Origin: Streptomyces vietnamensis
Lineage (GTDB): Bacteria > Actinomycetota > Actinomycetes > Streptomycetales > Streptomycetaceae
Direction: 5' to 3'
Assembly (NCBI RefSeq): GCF_000830005.1
Contig: NZ_CP010407.1
Coordinates: 1,240,001 to 1,304,000 of the forward strand
DNA length: 64,000 nt
Position 1 is the first letter of the stretch. Each line of letters starts with the position of its first letter. The position numbers were made by a program, and so were the translations under genes. The notes under the pieces were generated by a model. That model was not told the origin of the DNA, made no database searches, and saw only the letters and a program-made list of their open reading frames with translations. Shown here in pieces: positions 60,259-64,000 of this stretch.

Positions 60259-60876
60259 ATGGACGCCCGCTACGTTCTGCCCGAGTTCACGGAGCGGACC
60301 AGCTTCGGAACCCGCACCCTCGATCCGTACTCGAAGCTCCTCGAATCCCGGATCGTCTTCCTCGGCACACCGATCGACGAGACCTCGGCCAACGACGTCA
60401 TCGCCCAGTTCCTGCACCTCGACCACGCCTCCCCCGGCCAGGACATCGCGCTCTACATCAACTCCCCCGGCGGCTCCATCAGCGCCATGACCGCGATCCA
60501 CGACACGATGCGGACGCTCTCCTCCGACGTGGAGACCACCTGCCTGGGTCAGGCGACGTCCACCGCCGCCGTCCTGCTCGCCGCAGGCACCCCCGGCAAG
60601 CGGTTCGTCCTCCCCGGCGCCCGGATCACCCTCCGGCAGCCGGCCATGGACGAGCCCCTCCAGGGGCAGCCGAGCGACCTCGACATCCACGCGCGCGAAC
60701 TGCTCAGGCTGCGCGCCCTGGTGGCCGGGATGCTCACCGAGTACACCGGGCAGGGCCGGGAGCGGGTCGACGCCGACATCGACCGCCTCACCGTCCTGGA
60801 CGCGCCGGCGGCCGTCGCGTACGGCCTGGTGGACCACGTGATCACGAGCCGGCGCGACGCCGGCGCGGCGCAGTGA
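60259..60876 (+). CDS. ClpP-like protein with catalytic His replaced by Arg
   Basis: A 205-residue ClpP-family protein. The fold is clear: [67 protein letters not shown] and [11 protein letters not shown]. The nucleophile Ser101 and probable Asp175 remain. The position of the catalytic His (MIHQP in canonical ClpP) is Arg126 in ITLRQPAMD, so classical triad proteolysis should be lost. It may be a regulatory partner in a mixed ClpP barrel. ATG 60259 follows GGAGGT. It diverges from the orphan antitoxin, and a hypothetical gene follows after 7 bases. Confidence 0.83.
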   Translation: MDARYVLPEFTERTSFGTRTLDPYSKLLESRIVFLGTPIDETSANDVIAQFLHLDHASPGQDIALYINSPGGSISAMTAIHDTMRTLSSDVETTCLGQATSTAAVLLAAGTPGKRFVLPGARITLRQPAMDEPLQGQPSDLDIHARELLRLRALVAGMLTEYTGQGRERVDADIDRLTVLDAPAAVAYGLVDHVITSRRDAGAAQ

Positions 60877-60883
60877 GCCGGCC

Positions 60884-61189
60884 GTGGTGCCCGAGCTGCC
60901 GCCGCTGCCCGCACTGACGCGGGCCGAGGGCGAGTTGATCGACGCCTACCTCGAAGTCGTCGACCTCCTTGGGAAGATCAACCCATCCAGGGGTACGCAT
61001 ACCTATGGGGCACTGCGCGCGGCACAGGCCCTGGTGGGACGCGCGGAGGCGCTGCGCGAGGCCCTGACGCTCATGCATATGCGGGGCGAGAGCGAGGTGC
61101 ACGCGGACACCCTGGCGCGTGCCCTAAGGGTGTTGGACGGTGAGCGCCGCGCCGACCGCGTCACCGTCCCCCGCGCACGGGCGAGTTGA
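60884..61189 (+). CDS. Hypothetical protein behind the clpP-like gene
   Basis: A 101-residue frame that starts at GTG 60884, 7 bases after the clpP-like stop. It is predicted soluble and mostly helical, with amphipathic stretches (ELIDAYLEVVDLLGKIN, YGALRAAQALVGRAEALREAL) and a basic C-terminus. I do not recognise a family. The ribosome site is weak, so translational coupling to the clpP-like gene would be needed. Position and codon use support it as real; an adaptor or partner role is only a guess. Confidence 0.55.
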   Translation: MVPELPPLPALTRAEGELIDAYLEVVDLLGKINPSRGTHTYGALRAAQALVGRAEALREALTLMHMRGESEVHADTLARALRVLDGERRADRVTVPRARAS

Positions 61190-61589
61190 CATTCCGGCAT
61201 GTCGTGTCGAGGTCCGGACGGCCGACACGGATCGCAGAATCGCTCCCCCGTTCGGCGTAGTCGACGAGTCGACATATGTGTCGGGTGAGTTGCGCAACAG
61301 GTGTACGCATCTGGCGGAATGGGGCGTTCCGCCGCTGGTGCGGGGCTCGTAGGCCAAACCCGCGGCGATCACGAAAGCAGCCTGTCCACCCGAATGGATC
61401 AGTCGTGAGGAGCCTCACATATCGCCGTTTCAGCTCGGATTTCGCCCTGGGTGTGGGTCAAGATCCCTGTCGACGACAAGCCCCCGCCATCCGAGGCGGG
61501 GCGGTCCGGGCGGACGCCGAGTCCTGCCGCTGTCCCGGACGTCTGGTCGACAGGAGTGGATCGGCAGGAGTGGAGGACCCGAGCAGTAC
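61190..61589. other. 400-base gene-free leader region upstream of the riboswitch
   Basis: I see no convincing coding frame here; the open frames present lack ribosome sites and family similarity. Structures present are a CGACA-TATG-TGTCG inverted repeat (61270-61283) and a terminator-like hairpin CCCCGCC-6-GGCGGGG (61482-61501). The NlpC/P60 promoter must lie in this stretch, but I cannot place it confidently. The base composition is slightly less GC-rich than the flanking genes. Confidence 0.6.
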
Positions 61590-61706
61590 GGGACGTACGC
61601 GCTGTTTCTCGCAGCGGGGCCGTCCCTTGGGGTGAAGCCGCAGCCGCGGCCGGGCATCTTCGCCAGTCCGAACCCGACAGGTCATCCTTCGCAGGCGGCT
61701 GACGAA
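61590..61706 (+). ncRNA. c-di-AMP riboswitch (ydaO/yuaA class)
   Basis: The region directly before the NlpC/P60 gene carries the conserved blocks of the actinobacterial ydaO riboswitch: CTTGGGGTGAAGCCGC (61626-61641) and CCGAACCCGACAGGTCATCC (61668-61687), followed by TTCGCAGGCGGCTGACGAAGG. The family binds cyclic di-AMP and in Streptomyces precedes cell-wall hydrolase genes (rpf, NlpC/P60), switching them off at high c-di-AMP. The 5' boundary is approximate. The motif ends about 10 bases before the ATG, so control of translation start or of termination are both open. Confidence 0.85.
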
Positions 61707-61715
61707 GGGTTGCGC

Positions 61716-62192
61716 ATGACTGCGCAGATGCACGTCCCGTCCCTGCTGTCCCGGGCCGGAGCCGTCTCGGCTCTCACCCTCGCCGCCGTCGGCGGCACGT
61801 TGCTCGCACCAGGTGCGGCACCCGAGGCCCAGGCAGCCACCACATACGCGAACAAGGCACTGAGCGTCGCCGCGTCCAAGAAGGGAGCCCCGTACCGGTA
61901 CGGGAGCGCCGGACCCTCCAGGTTCGACTGCTCCGGTCTGACGCTCTACGCGTACAAGCAGGCGGGCAAGTCGCTGCCCCGCACCGCGCAGCAGCAGTAC
62001 AACAAGACCCGGCACATCTCCGCGTCCAGCAGACAGAAGGGGGACCTGGTCTTCTTCCACTCCGGCGGAAGCGTCTACCACGTGGGCATCTACGCCGGCA
62101 GCGGCAAGATCTGGCACTCGCCCAAGACGGGATCCTGGGTGAAGCTCGACAGGATCTGGACGTCGAAGGTCTACTACGGCCGCGTCCGATGA
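61716..62192 (+). CDS. Secreted NlpC/P60 peptidoglycan endopeptidase
   Basis: A 158-residue exported protein: a signal peptide (about residues 1-41, ending GAAPEAQAA) followed directly by a minimal NlpC/P60 domain. Catalytic Cys is in RFDCSGLTLYAYKQAG, His in VYHVGIYAGSGK, and the third polar residue is His in IWHSPKTG. It should cleave gamma-D-Glu-diaminopimelate type bonds in peptidoglycan. It has no cell-wall-binding domain. ATG 61716 follows AAGGG, directly behind the c-di-AMP riboswitch. Confidence 0.9.
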   Translation: MTAQMHVPSLLSRAGAVSALTLAAVGGTLLAPGAAPEAQAATTYANKALSVAASKKGAPYRYGSAGPSRFDCSGLTLYAYKQAGKSLPRTAQQQYNKTRHISASSRQKGDLVFFHSGGSVYHVGIYAGSGKIWHSPKTGSWVKLDRIWTSKVYYGRVR

Positions 62193-62217
62193 CGCCCGCC
62201 GGGCACTGACCCCGCCC

Positions 62218-62247
62218 CAGGGGTGCGGTGGCGCCGCCGCACCCCTG
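62218..62247. terminator. Bidirectional terminator between NlpC/P60 and RsbW-like genes
   Basis: An 11-bp stem (CAGGGGTGCGG and its complement) with an 8-base loop that can itself pair lies between the convergent genes. Confidence 0.72.
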
Positions 62248-62259
62248 CGCCGGGACCTC

Positions 62260-62697
62260 CTAGACGTACGAGGCGGCCGTCGGGGTCCACGGGAGGGTGA
62301 TCCAGACCGTCTTCCCTCCCTCCTCGGTCGGAGTGACCGAGAGACGGCCGCCCGCCTCCGCCGCCAGGGAGCGGATGATGACCATGCCCCGGCCGTTGTC
62401 CTGCTGGACCGCCGCCGGGAGCCGGCGGGGCCAGCGCGGGTGGCTGTCGGTGACGCCGATGTGGAGGCGCTCCTCGCGCTCCAGGCGGACGTCGACCGTG
62501 AAGGTGGGCGACTGCCCGAAGGTGTGCAGGACGGCGTTGGTGGCCAGTTCCGAGACCATCAGGCGGATCGCGTCCGCCAGGTCGTCAGCGCCGTCGAGAC
62601 CCCAGCCGTCGAGGACATCGGCGACGTACCGCCGGGCCGTGGGGACCGACGCGGGATCGCTCGGCAGAGTGACGGATGCTTCCTGATGGTCTGCCAT
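62260..62697 (-). CDS. RsbW-like HATPase (anti-sigma kinase type)
   Basis: A 145-residue GHKL ATPase of the kind abundant in streptomycetes. The N box is VSELATNAVLHTFGQSP, the Asp of the G1 box lies in IGVTDSHPRWPRR, the G2 box is DNGRGMVIIRSLA, and GGKTVWITLPW ends the fold. Such proteins bind sigma factors or STAS antagonists and may phosphorylate the latter. No sigma or STAS gene is adjacent. ATG 62697 is the first plausible start; its ribosome site (AAAGGG) is rather distant. Confidence 0.82.
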   Translation of the reverse strand: MADHQEASVTLPSDPASVPTARRYVADVLDGWGLDGADDLADAIRLMVSELATNAVLHTFGQSPTFTVDVRLEREERLHIGVTDSHPRWPRRLPAAVQQDNGRGMVIIRSLAAEAGGRLSVTPTEEGGKTVWITLPWTPTAASYV

Positions 62698-62855
62698 GGC
62701 GACGCTGTCCCTTTCCCGCCGGGGCTTCCGCCCCGGATCGCGCTTCGCGTCAGAGTGCCACCGATCGTGCCGCCCCGGCAGGCGTTCCACCAAGATATGT
62801 CCCCATCTGTCGCCCGAAGCGGTGAACTCTGCTGCCCGGGAACGCCCTTGGGCCT

Positions 62856-62914
62856 CCCGACGGTCCGTCAGACCCCCGACGGCCCGTCAGACCTCCGTCA
62901 GACCCCCGTCAGTC
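62856..62914. repeat. GACGG-CCGTCAGACC direct repeats at the bioF 3' end
   Basis: Two copies of CCGACGG(T/C)CCGTCAGACC(C/T) are followed by two shorter CCGTCAG units. Each long copy contains a GACGG/CCGTC dyad. The array runs into the last codons of bioF and may act as a multi-hairpin terminator for it. Confidence 0.6.
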
Positions 62915-64000
62915 CTTCGGTGCGGTCCGCAGGATCGTTTCCACCGCGCGCCCGATCTCCGCGTCCGTCAGATCGGCCCGGGCCGTGAGGCGCAGCCGCG
63001 AGATGCCGTCGGGGACGGACGGGGGCCGGAAGCAGCCGACCGCCAGGCCCTGTTCGCGGCAGTCCGCCGCCCAGCGCAGCGCCGCCTCCGGGGAGGGCGC
63101 GTGCACGGAGACGACGGCCGCGTCGGGCCGGGCCGCGGTGAGTCCGGCGTCCGTGAGCAGTCGGTGGAGGGTGGTGGCGACGGTACGGGCCCGCTCGGCG
63201 AGGCCCGGTTCGGCCGCGATCAGCCGCAGGCTCGCGAGCGCGCCGCCGGCGGCGGCCGGGGCGAGCCCGGTGTCGAAGATGAAGGTGCGGGCCGCGTTCA
63301 CCAGGTGCTCGATGACCCGGGCCGGGCCGAGGACGGCACCGCCCTGGCTGCCGAGGGACTTGGAGAGGGTGAGGGTGGCGACGACGTCCTCGTCGCCCGC
63401 GAGTCCCGCCTCGTACAGGGCGCCCCGGCCGCCGTCGCCGAGGACGCCGAAGCCGTGGGCGTCGTCGACGACGAGCCCGGCGCCGTGCGCCCGGCAGGCC
63501 TCGGCGAGCTCGCGGAGCGGGGCCTTGTCGCCGTCGACGGAGAAGACGGAGTCGCTGACGACCAGGGCCCGGCGCCCCGGGTGCGCGTCCAGGGTCTTGG
63601 CGACGGCCTCGGGGTCGGTGTGCGGGACGACGGCGGCCTCGGCGCGCGCGAGCCGGCAGCCGTCCACGATCGAGGCGTGGTTGGAGGCGTCGGAGACGAT
63701 CAGGGAGTCCCGGCCGCCGAGCGCGGTCAGCGCGGCGAGGTTCGCGGTGTAGCCGGAGGAGAAGACGAGAGCCTCCTCGAAACCGCAGAACTCGGCGAGT
63801 TCGCGCTCCAGGCGGGTGTGCAGCCGGGTGGTGCCGGTGACGAGCCGCGAGCCGGTGGAGCCGGCGCCCCAGCGCCTGGCCGCCTCGGCCGCGGCCTCGG
63901 TGACCTCGGGGCGGCGGGTGAGGCCCAGGTAGTCGTTGCTCGCCAGGTCCAGGAGGTCCGATTCGGCCGCCCGGGGCCGCAGCGTCCGGACGAGACCGGC
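62909..64000 (-). CDS. bioF: 8-amino-7-oxononanoate synthase (5' end beyond window)
   Basis: PLP enzyme of biotin synthesis that condenses pimeloyl-thioester with alanine. The 363 visible codons lack only the N-terminal start. Seen in order are LDLASNDYLGLTRRPEV, GAGSTGSRLVTGTT, HASIVDGCRLA, VVSDSVFSVDGDKAPL, VVDDAHGFGVLGDGGRG and the PLP-Lys in TLSKSLGSQGGAVLG. These are diagnostic of the AONS group. Other bio genes would be expected to the right of this window. Confidence 0.93.
   Translation of the reverse strand, partial: AGLVRTLRPRAAESDLLDLASNDYLGLTRRPEVTEAAAEAARRWGAGSTGSRLVTGTTRLHTRLERELAEFCGFEEALVFSSGYTANLAALTALGGRDSLIVSDASNHASIVDGCRLARAEAAVVPHTDPEAVAKTLDAHPGRRALVVSDSVFSVDGDKAPLRELAEACRAHGAGLVVDDAHGFGVLGDGGRGALYEAGLAGDEDVVATLTLSKSLGSQGGAVLGPARVIEHLVNAARTFIFDTGLAPAAAGGALASLRLIAAEPGLAERARTVATTLHRLLTDAGLTAARPDAAVVSVHAPSPEAALRWAADCREQGLAVGCFRPPSVPDGISRLRLTARADLTDAEIGRAVETILRTAPKD

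Noticed and set aside
61140..61635. Two plus-strand frames of 70 and 119 codons in the gap before the riboswitch
   Set aside because: No ribosome sites, no recognisable motif, composition unlike neighbours, and one runs into the riboswitch.

Overview
This window looks like a stretch of chromosome from a Streptomyces or a close relative. The DNA is very GC-rich with strong third-position G/C bias. GTG and TTG starts are used freely, and many genes sit head-to-tail with ATGA or TGATG junctions. Several gene families are typical of the genus: DesK-type two-component pairs, a paired MurT/GatD, a DUF3516 helicase, a Clp-like protease and a c-di-AMP riboswitch before an NlpC/P60 hydrolase. From memory, the order pfkA - tripeptidyl aminopeptidase - urease - bioF resembles the SCO1214 to SCO1243 part of the S. 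coelicolor chromosome. I see no rRNA, tRNA, CRISPR array, transposase or prophage.

Left part (1-12.4 kb). A MacB/FtsX-type ABC transporter (cut by the left edge) diverges from a histidine kinase/response regulator pair across a perfect 16-bp palindrome. Next come an STAS-domain protein, a secreted sialidase, an Xaa-Pro aminopeptidase, a TrmB/LuxR-like regulator, and a three-gene unit (membrane protein, nitrobindin-like haem protein, prolyl oligopeptidase).

Sulfonate block (12.4-18 kb). A leaderless 27-residue peptide with two Cys codons, carrying its own promoter, precedes ssuC-ssuB-ssuA-ssuD (uptake and desulfonation of alkanesulfonates). A flavin oxidoreductase follows. A 19-residue hydrophobic peptide gene with an excellent Shine-Dalgarno lies on the other strand.

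Middle (18-36.5 kb). A MarR-controlled ABC exporter is followed by a large FAD/4Fe-4S oxidoreductase, a Tat-exported GH109-type glycosidase and a secreted PNGase A-like amidase. With the upstream sialidase, the last two suggest foraging on host or fungal glycoproteins. Then come a heterodimeric ABC exporter with one ruined ATP site, a TetR/NmrA pair sharing a 35-bp operator, a YdjM-like membrane hydrolase, and a helicase-thioesterase operon.

Right-middle (36.5-51.7 kb). This holds a DraRnl-type RNA ligase, a DUF6011-like zinc protein, glutathione peroxidase plus a PrmC-like methyltransferase, a P450, a VOC protein, and an acyl-CoA dehydrogenase with a TetR regulator. Peptide deformylase, MurT-GatD (lipid II amidation), 6-phosphofructokinase, a CtaG-like assembly factor, a DUF3048 lipoprotein, an acylglycerolphosphate acyltransferase and an epimerase follow.

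Right end (51.7-64 kb). A secreted tripeptidyl aminopeptidase is followed by the urease operon ureABCFGD (no ureE). Next are a TetR/membrane-protein pair and an orphan Phd/YefM antitoxin that diverges from a ClpP-like protein lacking the catalytic His. A c-di-AMP riboswitch then precedes an NlpC/P60 protein, followed by an RsbW-like ATPase and bioF (cut by the right edge). The least conventional items are the cysteine leader peptide, the antitoxin/ClpP pair with YefM-like operator hexamers, the 19-residue peptide and the RNA ligase.
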